Assembly: GCF_030272615.1 (NCBI RefSeq)
Contig: NC_081414.1
Span: 234,780,733-234,844,732 of the forward strand
Direction: 5' to 3'
DNA length: 64,000 bases
DNA from: Cryptomeria japonica
Taxonomy: Eukaryota; Streptophyta; Pinopsida; Cupressales; Cupressaceae
Below the pieces are notes generated by a model. That model worked only from the letters and a program-made list of their open reading frames with translations, did no database searches and was not told the origin of the DNA. The first letter of the stretch is position 1, and each line of letters begins with the position of its first letter. A program made the translations under genes and the position numbers. Of this stretch, positions 45,001 through 56,367 are shown piece by piece.

Positions 45001-45593
45001 TTGTTTTCAAATCTCTCCCATTCTTCCGCTTCCAACATGAACCAGCTCATTCCAAGGCCCTCAAGCATGAAATTCGTTCCAAGAGTCTCACTCATGAATT
45101 TCGTTTCAAACCCTGAGTTCATGAAGTTTTGAAGATGAAATTCACTCCCGAGGCTTTGAAGATGAAGTTTGCTCCTGAGGTTAAGTTCATGAAGTGGATT
45201 TCAAACCAAGACCAAACTCCTGCTTGCGCTCTCAACTTCAATACCTGATAACTTGCTCAACACGAGATCTTAGAGTGAGTCTTCGCTCTGTGGGAGAAAT
45301 TTAAGAAATTCACTACACAAGGAACATGTTCATGAAGTGAAGCTTGTTCTTTTAAGAGGGGCACTTGAAGTGACCTGCAAATTGACAATCCTTCCTTACT
45401 CATGATTGAACTCATCATGCCTAGACTTTGCAAACCTACTACACACTTATGCAAGACTATCCACCTGACTCCTAGCCATTTGAGCATCTATACCTTTCTA
45501 ATGCAAAGGCTAATAGCAAGGACACAACTAACAACTAAGGAAAAAGTGGGGGTCCTCATTTGCAATGGGGCGATGTGTGAATACCTCACAACA
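42005..45593 (-). mobile_element. 3.6 kb solo LTR inserted in the 5' LTR of Copia 1
   Basis: The block has ends TGTTGATGTG and CCTCACAACA and sits exactly inside the host LTR sequence CAATTGCTCTACCAAATTTAATA. The flanks CTAAC (42,000-42,004) and CTACC (45,594-45,598) are a 5-bp duplication with one mismatch. In minus orientation it starts TGTTGTGAGGTATTCACAC and has a TATA box (CTCTCTATAAAAGC, about 42,889-42,902), so a minus-strand LTR is likely. No coding region. Its upstream (U3) part is mostly a tandem repeat array, which explains the unusual length. Confidence 0.8.
43540..45240. repeat. Large TGAAGTTCGCTCC minisatellite in the solo LTR
   Basis: Several dozen copies of CATGAAGTTCGCTCC / CATGAAATTCGCTCC occur at irregular spacing of about 25-60 bp. 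They are most regular at 44,040-44,200, where a 42-43-bp unit (AACTCATGAAGTTGTGAATTTCGCTCC plus filler) repeats. Motifs ATGAAGT and TTCGCTCC recur together, so the array seems to be built from two short linked blocks. It lies in the presumed U3, upstream of the TATA box on the minus strand. Confidence 0.9.
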
Positions 45594-46447
45594 CTACCAA
45601 ATTTAATATGGTATCAGAGCATAAAGGATTATGTGCCTATTATTTAGTTTTCCTTATAGAGGTCATCTCTTTTGTATCTTGAGATCCAAGGCAAAATCAT
45701 TTTTGTGAGTAGTGATATGTGAGCAGCGTGTCAATTTAGAATAGAAGGTACAATCGTTTAATATTTGTTTTCAATTGGTCCCCATTTATTCCTCTGTTCA
45801 TGTATGCTCATTTCACCCAATCAAAGAATTGTGGGGGTGAAATCTGCTATTGCAGCCCATTTTACGTCTTTGTTTTGATTGTTGTTTCTATTGTTGCCAT
45901 TGTAGCGGATATAAGCTAGTTCTAGAGCTTTATTCCTTTGAAAATTGTCATTATTTGAGCAAATTTTGTCAAGTTTGGTCCTGAGGTCTTTGACATTGGT
46001 TTCTCTGATTTTGGAGCTCCACCAAATTGCTAAGTTTGTGAAAATTTGTTGTCATTGCCAAAGTTGTGCGTTGAAGATGTGAGAGGCAGATAAGGCACAA
46101 TTATCTCCACCTAAAGTGTGGGAAATCATCTCTGAAGAGCTGTTTGTCATCCTAAGCGGCGGCTCTTGCATTCTTCCGCCCAACTTGAGAAGATCATGAC
46201 ATCTGCACCAATCTTGGTATGGCGCAGGTCATTGAATCTCCATATGTATGGCGATTTGAGGGCACTAGTGTGCAGTAGCCTGAATTTTTTAGTGGGCGAT
46301 AAATTGCCATTGAGGAAAAGTTTGATTTGTTCAACGAGCAGCAACCTTTGTGTATGAGTTAATCTTGGGCGTGAAATGTCTTCGCCCAAGTTCTGAAGGT
46401 GCTGCCATTGGAGATAAAGCAAATTATTGGATTCTCAAGCTGTTGTG

Positions 46448-48090
46448 TGTAATGTCCCCACTTTGAAATATAATTTAATAATAAATAATAACAAATACAA
46501 AAGAATAAAAATAAGAATTAAATATAAAAGAATATAATTAAATAAAAATTTGATTAGAGTTAGTGAATGTAATGTCATGAAAGTGTGCGTGCTACCAGTT
46601 GCCATGAACTTACATTCCAAGTGAATCCCTCGAACATTGTATGAAGTATGGGCGTGTCTGATAATACGGCGAGGGACTTTATGGGCTAGGCCAAACAGGC
46701 ATTTGAGAGCCGATACAGGACATAGTTGTGCCACCCGATATCAAGATATTCTTACAGCCCAATGGAATAACTATACAGGAAATCGAAAAACTATTTATAA
46801 ATGAAGAAATTGACTATCTCCCAGTCAGCGGTTAAGAAGGAATAATATTGGCAAAGGCAGCAATGTAATATGATAGATATGAGATATTAATCCCAACATA
46901 AGGAAGGAATACGATCTGCTAAGGTACCAGCGCAGTTATTAAAAGGTTGAGTTTATTATCAAACAGCGATCCTTTGATATTAAAGTATTAAAACAAACCA
47001 CAGTAATGATACACCAAGATCAACATTGTCTTGATACCGTAATTCTCAAGTAATACAATATGCTGAGGCAGTGAAGTAACTAAGGTGAAATCCAGTAATA
47101 CGAGTTGGTCAAAGACAATGAAGAGATGCGATTCATTAGTTTTCTGAAGAATTATTATTATCCGTAAGATGCGGTCACATAAATCTTTAATTAGAGAAAA
47201 GGAGCGATGAGTTTAAGAGAACCTATCTACTGTGAAGAGACGTGCCCCAAGAGATGTTACCAATCAAGGTATATAATATCAAATCCATTCTATACAGGAA
47301 GGAGGGGTTTTTTTCATCTCTTTTAATTATCCTGGGGGGATCTGCTCTATATTGAGTGATTGCCTTTGGCATTGTTAGTTGCATATACAAAAGGAAAGAA
47401 AAGGAGATAATATTGGCAACCATCGAATAGATTGGGAATTATTATGTATAGTCTGTGCCATCCATCAGATCAGAACTGAACTGTTGTTAAGTTACAGGCA
47501 GTAACATCCTTGTTGTTAGCGGTATGCATAGCGATGCGCTTAGTATGTATAATATAGAAGGCTGCTGATGTTGCTATGCAGAATCTAATAATATTATGAA
47601 TATTAATAATGACATAATAATTATAACTTACTGTAATACGGGTGACTGCTCTGCAGATATATATTTATTAATAATATCTGAAAATAGATAAAGGTATATG
47701 AATATATAAATATAAATATAAATATATCTCTATATAAATACATATATAGAAATAACGCTTTGATCAGACAAATAAAATCAGAATATAAATCAGAAGAATT
47801 CTTAAGTTATATGTTTTTCTGTTATGACTGTTAGTATTAAAGAAGTTGGGAAAGGAGACGTTTTCACGTAGGGGACATTCCAATTGGTTTGACTCTTGCA
47901 TTAAGAATTATGGATGTATGATAGATGAACATTTATTTATTAATAGTTAATTGATTGAGTTGTGGAATATCATTGATTTGATTCATGTTAAGGTGGAATT
48001 GTCTCCTAATGTATTTAGTTTGAGTCATAAGTATATTGAAATAGATTAATTATGGTTAAAATATGCGTAGACCTAGTAGGGGACATTACA
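46448..48090 (+). mobile_element. Solo LTR (TGTAATGTCCCC ... GGGGACATTACA) in the Copia 1 leader
   Basis: A 1,643-bp block with perfect 12-bp terminal inverted ends and a perfect 5-bp duplication TTGTG (46,443-46,447 and 48,091-48,095). It is inserted between the PBS and gag of Copia 1. A TATA-like CTATTTATAAATG is at about 46,790. The start matches the solo LTR at 36,258 but the interiors differ widely, so they are divergent subfamilies. Confidence 0.95.
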
Positions 48091-48802
48091 TTGTGATAGA
48101 ATTTCCTGCTATGGACCTAATCCCTATGCTAGGCTATGAGCCTTCATTGTTTAGGTTGCCACTATTTTTTGGCAAAAGTAACCTTTTGATGCAATTTTGA
48201 GGATGACTTTGGCTTCTGCTGCTGCCTAAAACAAGTCACCAGCAAGGATAGAGAACAATGTGTGTCGTGATCTGCGACATGGTGCAGCATGTGGGAAATC
48301 GTGGCTTATTTGCTAGAACCTCTGGAAACTATGCCATCATTATCAGTCAACTCTTTTAGTGACACCACCATTTGGAGCTATGACCCTTGTGCTGCACCCG
48401 AGCTAGTTCTAGTGTAGTAGGTTGAATGTTGTTTCACCTTTTTAGTCATTTCAAGTTACTTTTATTTTTTAATTAGAGCAGCATTTTTTATTATGGTTGT
48501 TCGGGAGTTGTGAGATGCAATTATTAGGAATTGAAATCCGTTTTTAGAGTGAACAATGTAAAACTATGGTTTTCTCTCTTTCATGATAATTTGGGAGAAA
48601 AAAAAAAGAGAGAAAAAAAAAAATCCAAGGGTATCAAATCACTTTTAAACAAAAATTTGAGGGGGGGGGGGGAGATGACTCTTTTGTCTAAAATAATGTC
48701 TAAATGTTCTTTTCCTTAAGGTGTTATTTTTATTCTTATATTATCGTCTTCTCTCCTGAGTGATGAAAAATAAGACTAGAAAGCACTTTATTTGCTAACA
48801 AA

Positions 48803-49640
48803 ATGGTCAGCAGTTCTCCAAAGTTTCTTCTCCCAGATTCCCAATTGTTACGTGGAAATAATTATTTTGCCTGGAAGATGAAACTCAAAATTCAACTCGA
48901 GTTTGAAGAAGTCTGGGATGTGGTTAGTGGAATCACAACAAGACATAAAATGGATGTTGATGAGCAAAAGAAATTTGATCAAGTTGATAGAAAAACAAAA
49001 TTGATCATTATGTTCAGCGTGTCTGATGAAGTTTAATGTTTCATCCGAGACTCGTCCATAGCCAAAGACGCATGGGACAAGCTCAAGACAGTAAATGAGG
49101 CAAAGAATCAGAATCAAAATCTGCATTTGCAAAGTTAGCTACATAGCCTAAAGATGAAGAATGGACACAGTTAGAATCCTTCCTCAAAAGGGTAGCAGAG
49201 TTGAGAGCTTTGCTACTCGCATTAAGACAAATAGTTGATGATGCTGTCTTGGTGCCTATTGTCTTATGGGCACTACCATCCAAATACGTGGTTTTTGTGA
49301 CAACATTGAACTTCACAGAGAAGACACCTACTTTTGAGAAGTTGGTGAATCTACTATAGAAAGAAGAGTTTATAATCCAGGAACATGGTGAGGATGATCA
49401 TGCAATGACTACACATCATAAAGGCAAGAAGCCTATGAAGTAGTCTAGTGGACAACCCAAATCGAGCAATTCATCCAAAATTCAAAAGAAGTGTCCAATA
49501 TGCAAAAGGGTTGGACATGATGTGAAAAATTGTTGGTAAAACTCCTTGGCCAAAGGATCATCCAACAAATCACATCCAAAGAAGCCATTTCAAAGTGGCA
49601 ATACATGATGGAAATAGAAGAACAAACATAAACAAGGCAA
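48803..49640 (+). pseudogene. Copia 1 Gag, broken
   Basis: The frame 48,803-49,036 opens with LLRGNNYFAWKMKLKIQLE, the Copia Gag N-terminal block (UBN2 family), and ends at a stop after SVSDEV. The rest is recoverable only in pieces. A zinc knuckle CPICKRVGHDVKNC is visible at about 49,498-49,539. At least one stop and frame changes separate the parts. Confidence 0.85.
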
Positions 49641-49677
49641 TGTTGTTGAAGCAAAAGATCTTCTAGACGAGGAATAT

Positions 49678-51245
49678 GTGTTTTCAGCCCATACTTCAAA
49701 AGATGGTTCACAATCAACCTCACTATGGTATGTGGACGTGGGTGCTACAAAGCACATGACTAGACAAAGGGAGTGGTTTCTCACATTGAAACCTCATCAC
49801 GGTATAGCCACTCTTGGGGATGATACCATTTATGACATCAAAGGTATTGGTAGCATCTCTTTATAGTTTGGCATACATTGCTGCATGCTTACTGATGTTT
49901 TGTACGTGCTAGGAATTACCAAAAATCTTCTTTTTGTTAATCAATTTCTTGATCATAACCTTAATTTTGAATTTGATACGAATCAGGATAAAAAGGTATG
50001 TCTTATCAAAGATAAGTCTAAAAATGCACAGATTGTTGCCAGTACCACTGAGATCGGTAAAATGTTTAGGTTTCATACGATTGCTAATAATCAAGCCTTG
50101 GTAGCTAAAGATGGTGATCTAGCTATGCTTTGGCATATCATAGATTTGGTCATTTGAGCACTAGTTACTTGCTAACACTTAGTAAGAAAAGCATGGTAAA
50201 AGGGCTTCCCTCACTTGAGAAGTCGAGTGCCAGATGTTCCAGTCGTAGTGCAAGCCAACCTTTGCAGCTGGTACATACTGATCTGTGCGGCCCCATGGCA
50301 CTAAGTCATAATGGATATAGGTACTTTCAGCTTTTTGTTGACGATCACACAAGGAAAATGTGGGTATATTGTTTGCAACATAAAGATGAAGCTTTTTTCT
50401 ATTTCACAGAGTTTCGCACTTATGTGGAGAAATATACAAATCACTGTATTCTTTTCCTTTGCTTAGATCGAGAGGGGGAATACAATAGCACTAATTCTCC
50501 ACGCACCTAAAGGAAAATGGAATCCGGTGTCAACTGACTGCAACATACACACCTTAGCAAAATGGAGTTGCTGAACAGAGAAATTGCATCATCATGGAGA
50601 TGGTTCGAAGCATGTTGAAGGATTCTCAACTAGGACGTGCATATTTGGCTAAAGCTGTGCACACAATAGTTTATCTTCTAAATCATGCACCAATCAAAGC
50701 ACTTGATGGCATCACAATAGAAGAAGCATGGACAAGGGTAAAGCCATCTATCTCTCACCTTCGTGTGTTTGGATGCACTTCCTATATGCACATTCCTAAA
50801 CAAAAAAGAAAGAAGCTTCATGAAAAATGAATGCAATGTATTCTTCTTGGATATTGTAATGAGTCTTAAGGGATATTGCCTTATGGATCCTAACACAAAG
50901 AAGATGTACATTAGTAGAGATGTAATTTTTGATGAGAAGAGTGAGTCAAGTTCTCTCACATCATCACTTGCTCCTAATAGTGCTCCAATATTCAACATGG
51001 ATGGGAAAAATGATGGGGATGTTGATAGTCAATCTAATTCAACACCTACAAATGTCACAAGACCTAAGTGGTATAGTAGTACCGTTCGTGATGCAAAGCT
51101 AGATGGAGTTCTAGACACTTCCACTTCAGGTCCAAGGACTCGCAGCATGGCTTGCAATGAGGTAAATCAAAGCCTTCTAATGTTCAGGAAGCACAAGAAT
51201 CAAAGCCTTGGAAAGAGGCTATGGATGCAGAGTATCAATCTCTAA
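49678..51245 (+). pseudogene. Copia 1 protease and integrase region, broken
   Basis: The protease block WYVDVGATKHMT (about 49,726-49,761) has Val where the family has Ser after the catalytic Asp. The integrase core begins at LVHTDLCGPM (about 50,266) with the first Asp, then DREGEYNS (about 50,466) for the second, after which a stop breaks the frame. A later frame (50,594-50,830) has VRSMLKDSQLGRAYLAKAVH and FGCTSYMHIPKQKR, the integrase C-terminal block. The gag-pre-integrase HRFGHLS lies at about 50,136. The catalytic DDE set is not in one frame. Confidence 0.87.
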
Positions 51246-52318
51246 TGAAAAACAACACCTGGGAGCTTGTTGATCTATCACTTGGTAAGAAAGCAGTTAG
51301 ATGTAAATGGATATTTAAGACTAAATATAAGGCAAATGGTAGTATAGACAAACACAAGGCTAGACTTGTAGCCAAGGGTTATGCCCAAAAAGAAGTGATA
51401 GACTATGAAGAAACATTCACTCCCACAACAAAAATTAAAACCATTAGAATGATTTTTGCTTTAGCTGCCCAACTTGGATGGAAACTATACCAAATGGATG
51501 TAAAAAGTGCATTTCTCAATGGAGACCTTAAGGAAGAGGTCTATATTACCCAACCAGAGGGATACATTGTACTTGGTAAAGAAGAAAAGGTATGCAAATT
51601 TGTTAAGTCCCTATATGATCTCAAACAAGCTCCTAGAGTGTGGTATATTAAAATTGTTGAACATCTGCTACAACATGGTTTCACTGGGCATCAATATGAT
51701 CCTAATCTTTATCTCAAGGATCAAGGAGGTGATATTGTGATCATGAATGTATATGTTGACAACTTTGTTATCATAGGTAGCTTAGAAGCAATGGTTGAAA
51801 CAACCAAAAATGATCTCAAGAAGGCTTTTGATATGACAGATCTCAAGCTATTGCACTATTGTTTTGGTTTGGAGGTATGGCAAACAAATCAACATATGTT
51901 TGTATCTCAAAGAAAATATGCCAAGACATTGCTTGTGAAGTTTAGAATGATGGATTCCAAACCCATGTCTACACCTATGGAATCAGGATTGCAGTTATCT
52001 ACATCTAATCCATCTCCTCAAGTGAATGCAACTTTTTATTGAAAGATGATTGGAGGTTTGATTTACGTGACATATAGTAGACCAAATATTGGTTTTGTTG
52101 TTAATTATCTTTCACGATTCATGCAAGAACCAAGAATATGTCATTGGAAAGTAGCAAAATGGGTACTAAGATATATCCAAGGTACATTGAATCATGGTTT
52201 GGAATATAAAAAGGATGATCAATTCTTCTTGACAGGATACATAGATGCAGACAATGTAGGTTCAGTTGATGATAGAAAATTGATATCAGGATTTGTTTTC
52301 TTCCTAGATTCAGTGTAA
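51221..52318 (+). pseudogene. Copia 1 reverse transcriptase and start of RNase H
   Basis: The frame 51,221-52,042 is an almost complete Copia RT: WIFKTKYKANGSIDKHKARL, then LYQMDVKSAFLNGDLKEEVY and YDLKQAPRVWY. The catalytic YVDD motif is YVDN here (about 51,752), which would abolish polymerisation. A TGA after this (about 52,040) precedes the frame 52,046-52,318 with SRPNIGFVVNYLSRFMQEP and the first RNase H strand. The inner Copia element is inserted at 52,314. Confidence 0.92.
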
Positions 52319-52964
52319 AGTTTTATTCAATTGCAATAAAAGAACAAATTATATATGTGAGAATTTTATATGATTATATTGTCTAATAATCTGATTGTTT
52401 TGTTGCAGGCTGAAGGAGAGATATCATTAATATTTTATATGTCTTCTCCAAATGATTCATGTCGGGCTTTATATGTTGTAGAAGACCGGTCAATAGATGT
52501 CTTGACCGGTCATGTCTTTTAGACATGACTGATCAAGGCACCTATTGATCAGTGTCTTTCCATATTGCACATCCCGATTTCGGTTATGTTTGGTAACTAA
52601 CATTTAATACTTAAACACTCGGTTGAAACGGTGTTAGTTATGATGCTTTGTTAATGGCTTGATTATAAATGTTTATCGGTATGAACTAAACCCGATAACA
52701 AATAGCATTACATATGCTATCGGGTTATTAGCCCGATAGCATTTAGATCGACGCTTAACTATGTTAAGCAAGTCATCGATCTAATCCATCTTTATCCAAT
52801 GCCAATATCATAATCATGATCAATGTTACAATCTTATAAACATATTCAGTTCGGAAAGCATAAATCAGATAATCTAATAGCATAGATGAATAAACCATAA
52901 CAGAATAAAGGAGATTAACGGGTTAGAGAAGTCTTATCTTGCAGAAGCTACTAATGCATTAGCA
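52314..52964 (-). repeat. Copia 2 3' LTR (left), built of short hairpins
   Basis: This copy is 651 bp. It contains serial inverted repeats: CATGTCTTTTAGACATG (52,511-52,527), ACTGATCAAGGCACCTATTGATCAGT (52,528-52,553; the arms are ACTGATCAA), AACTAACA...TGTTAGTT (52,595-52,639), TTATCGG...CCGATAA (52,673-52,698), ATGCTATCGGG...CCCGATAGCAT (52,713-52,742) and AGATCGA..TCGATCT (52,745-52,782). Confidence 0.93.
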
Positions 52965-53554
52965 CTCCCTCTTAGCTTTGGAAGATAGATAAAGTAACCT
53001 GCATCACATTTCTCATTCATAACCAGAATAATGTCAGTCTCCAAGAATATATATCATCTATACATATGATATGAAGTACCATCAGGACACAAGATACAAA
53101 TATAAAACATCACTCTAAGTATGTGACATAGAGTATCACCTAACCATGTGATATAAAAGATTCATCATTTCATTATGACAAGATATCACCTGAACATGTG
53201 ATATCAGTATTGCCTAAACACGCAATACTAAGGATAAACATATGAGGATGGTTAAATTCTCATCTTATCCAGGTTGTGATATGTGCACAAACATTTTATA
53301 CAAATGTTTTATCACAACACCATCATGGCACATCCATGACATACCAAAGATCCAACATGATAACTGGTTTAGAGAATCATAAGATCGTCACCTTATGATG
53401 TCTGCATACAAGTGTTCATAATCTGAGAGATCGTCACCTCTTAGATATGAACACGGGGGGTGAAACCCAAAATGTCCCAACATGACAAAAGAAGTTTACA
53501 CATTAAACATCTTATTTACAAAGCATATTACCTTTCTATCATACCTAAACCTTT
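52965..53554 (-). other. Copia 2 untranslated region with hairpin array, 3' of pol
   Basis: The segment between the Pol stop and the polypurine tract contains quasi-palindromes separated by CACCT or CCTAAAC-like loops: TATCAC...GTGATA (about 53,133-53,153), GATATCAC...GTGATATC (53,182-53,205), AGTATTG...CAATACT (53,206-53,229), ATCATAAG...CTTATGAT (53,377-53,400) and GTGTTCATA...TATGAACAC (53,412-53,454). No coding region of note. Confidence 0.8.
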
Positions 53555-56245
53555 TCAAAAGTGATCAATCTTCACTCTGGAAAGAGGTTTGGTCAGAATG
53601 TCTGCAGTTTGATCTCCTGTACAAACATATTCTAATTGAATTACATTCCTGTCAACCATATCTCGTACATAGTGGTATGGGATCTCAATATGTTTGGACC
53701 TGTCACGGAATACTGGATTTACTGAAAGTTTTATGCAGCTCTGATTGTCACAATGAATAATAGTAGGTTTCATAGGTTCTCCAAACAATCCCACAAGCAA
53801 CTTCCTAAGCCATACTGCCTCTCGGGCAGCCATAGAAGTTGCAATATATTCGGCCTCGGTGGAACTTTGAGCTACAAAAGACTGCTTTCTGCTGATCCAA
53901 GATATCATGGTTGAACCTAAACTGAAACAACACCCTGAAGTGCTTTTTCTGTCAGTCACGCTGCCAGCCCAATCTGAATTTGTAAATCTGTGTAGATCTA
54001 TATCAACTTTCTCATATTTAAGACCAAGGTTTAGGGTACCTTGTAAGTATCTCATAATATGTTTTACTGCCACCAGGTGTATCTCCTTAGGTTCACACAT
54101 AAACTGACTTAGAGCATTAACAACATAACATATATCTGGCCTTGTATTTAATAGATACATTAGGGACCCAATCATCTGCCTGTACTGAGTAGGATCAGTG
54201 GATTGTGATTCTGCTGTTGGTTCTTTAAGTTTATGTAAGTTGGTTTCCATAGGAGGGGTCATGGGCCTACAGTTTAGCATTCCGAATCTCGTCAAAATGT
54301 CCAAGGTGTACATTCCTTGGTTTAGAACAATATTATTGGAATTCTGCCATACTTCTAACCCTAGAAAGTAATGAAGTAGTCCCAAGTCCATATCAAATTC
54401 TGTGGATAGATCTTTCTTGCATTGATCTATAAGGTGATCATCTCCTATGATTAATAGGTCATCAACATATAAAATCAATTTATTTCTTTTGTAGTCGAGA
54501 TTAGGATCTGCATCATTTTTAGTGAAACCTAGTTTTGAGAGATAGGTGTCAATTCTTTCATACCAGGCCCTGGGAGCCTGTTTGAGCCCATAGAGAGCTT
54601 TCTTAAGTCTACATACATGAGACTCTGCATTATGAATTTCAAACCCTTCAGGTTGCTCTAGGTAGACTTCTTTTGAGATCTCACCATTTAAAAATGCTGT
54701 CTTAACATCCATCTGGTGTACCTTCCATCCCTTTGCTGCTGCAATGGCTAGTACAACTCTTACCGATGTATATCTGGCAACAGGTACAAAAGTTTCTTCA
54801 TAATCTAATCCTTCCCTTTGTGAGAACCCTCTAGCTACAAATCTGGCCTTGTGTTTTTCAATACTACCATCTGAAGCTTGTTTGATCTTGAAAATCCATT
54901 TAGATGAAACAACAAATTTCTTAGTTGGCCTAGGAACAATCTCCCAAACATCATTCTTCATAATGGATTGATACTCTTCAGACATGGCATCCTTCCATAC
55001 TTGATGTTCAAGTGCATCTGATATATTGTTTGGTTCAACTTTAGAGAGATCATTCATAAGGGCAACATAGCTAGTGAATTTATTAGGCCTTTTACTTTCC
55101 CTTAAGGTTCCTGAAGGAGCAGTAAAGTTCTGAGCTTCTGTTACAGTCTTGGTGGCCCATGGTGGTCTTTTCTTGAGTTTTTCTCTAGGTGGGTTTTGAG
55201 TTTCACCTATAGTCTCCTCAGGATTCTCCCTTTGAAGCTCAGGGGTAGGATCTTCTTCTATGTTAGGAGTAGGGATATAGATTTCAGGTTCTATTGTACT
55301 TTGGGCTCTTTTGAAGGCTAAGTCTTCTTCAAAGATTACATCCCTACTAAGTTCAATATTTCTTTGACCTTGTATATAAATTCTATAGACCTTGGATGTT
55401 TCACTATATCCTACAAGTATTCCCCTTTTTCCAGAAGGTTCTAGTTTTAGTCTTTTCTCTTTAGGTACATGTATATAGAGAAGACACCCAAATATCCTAA
55501 GGTGGCTGATATCTGACTTTATTTTGGTGAAGACTTCCTCAGGAGTTTTATCTTCAAGGTGGGAGTGAGGACATCTGTTTTGTATATATACCGCAGTTCT
55601 AGTTGCTTCTGCCCAAAGTTTGATATTTAGATTTTGATCAAGGATCATGGCTTTGGCAGCTTCTACAATAGTCCTATTTTTCCTCTCAGCTACCCCATTT
55701 TGTTGAGGATTATAAGGTATTGTTAACTCCCTTTTAATCCCTGAATTCTTACAAAAATCTTTAAATAATTCTGAAGTATATTCCCCCCCATTGTCAGTTC
55801 TTAGGGTTTTAATTTTATTTCCTGAGTAGTTCTCCGTTAGTGATTTGAATTCTTTAAACCTATTGAGGATCTCTTCTGATTCTTTACATTTCAGAAAGTA
55901 GATCCAAGTTTTCCTAGAGTAGTCATTAACAAATATTACATAATACAAAATTCCCCCTAGAGAGGGTTCAGACATAGGTCCACATACATCAGAATGAACT
56001 AATTCTAATATTTTGCTTGTCTTCCTAGTACTATTTTGGAAGGCACCCTTGGTATTTTTACCTAGGGCACATCCCTTGCATGCCTCTGAATGATATTGCT
56101 TCAACTTAGGTAGACCTGTGACAAGATTTCCCATAGATGATAAAACCCTATAGTTCAGGTGGCCTAGTCTTCTATGCCACACCTCATTTGCATTTGTGGC
56201 TTCATGAATTAAGGCTAAGTTGGGCTCTGTGCATAGCTCATACAA
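53555..56245 (-). CDS. Copia 2 Pol: integrase, RT, RNase H
   Basis: An open frame of 896 codons. It starts within the gag-pre-integrase domain (HRRLGHLNYRVL, CKGCALGK). The integrase core follows with HSDVCGPM (first Asp), RTDNGGEY (second Asp) and the Glu in NPQQNGVAERKNRT. RT has VHQMDVKTAFLNGEISKEVY and the catalytic LYVDDLLI, with a small deletion just before it. RNase H has DWAGSVTDRKSTSGC and QSSTEAEYIA. The C-terminus reads ADILTKPLSRVK, typical of Copia. All catalytic residues seen are intact. It is separated from the Gag frame by a frameshift and a TAG, so this copy probably cannot make a full polyprotein. The protein would integrate and copy the element. Confidence 0.95.
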   Translation of the reverse strand: MYELCTEPNLALIHEATNANEVWHRRLGHLNYRVLSSMGNLVTGLPKLKQYHSEACKGCALGKNTKGAFQNSTRKTSKILELVHSDVCGPMSEPSLGGILYYVIFVNDYSRKTWIYFLKCKESEEILNRFKEFKSLTENYSGNKIKTLRTDNGGEYTSELFKDFCKNSGIKRELTIPYNPQQNGVAERKNRTIVEAAKAMILDQNLNIKLWAEATRTAVYIQNRCPHSHLEDKTPEEVFTKIKSDISHLRIFGCLLYIHVPKEKRLKLEPSGKRGILVGYSETSKVYRIYIQGQRNIELSRDVIFEEDLAFKRAQSTIEPEIYIPTPNIEEDPTPELQRENPEETIGETQNPPREKLKKRPPWATKTVTEAQNFTAPSGTLRESKRPNKFTSYVALMNDLSKVEPNNISDALEHQVWKDAMSEEYQSIMKNDVWEIVPRPTKKFVVSSKWIFKIKQASDGSIEKHKARFVARGFSQREGLDYEETFVPVARYTSVRVVLAIAAAKGWKVHQMDVKTAFLNGEISKEVYLEQPEGFEIHNAESHVCRLKKALYGLKQAPRAWYERIDTYLSKLGFTKNDADPNLDYKRNKLILYVDDLLIIGDDHLIDQCKKDLSTEFDMDLGLLHYFLGLEVWQNSNNIVLNQGMYTLDILTRFGMLNCRPMTPPMETNLHKLKEPTAESQSTDPTQYRQMIGSLMYLLNTRPDICYVVNALSQFMCEPKEIHLVAVKHIMRYLQGTLNLGLKYEKVDIDLHRFTNSDWAGSVTDRKSTSGCCFSLGSTMISWISRKQSFVAQSSTEAEYIATSMAAREAVWLRKLLVGLFGEPMKPTIIHCDNQSCIKLSVNPVFRDRSKHIEIPYHYVRDMVDRNVIQLEYVCTGDQTADILTKPLSRVKIDHF

Positions 56246-56367
56246 ATAGCCTTGTCTTTGTCCAATGATTTTAGCTTTCTTGATGGTAGAATTTCTCGGC
56301 TAAGCCAACACCTTGTTTTCCATGAAGGTCACTCTGTATCCATTATCCTCTAGTGTTGATATGGAGA
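56246..56367 (-). pseudogene. Copia 2 protease to pre-integrase junction, disabled
   Basis: The Gag-protease frame ends at 56,368 after a one-base deletion (about 56,404). Protease-like sequence then continues in the Pol frame, where a TAG (about 56,300) interrupts it before the long Pol frame starts. The two lesions lie within about 110 bp. Confidence 0.8.
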
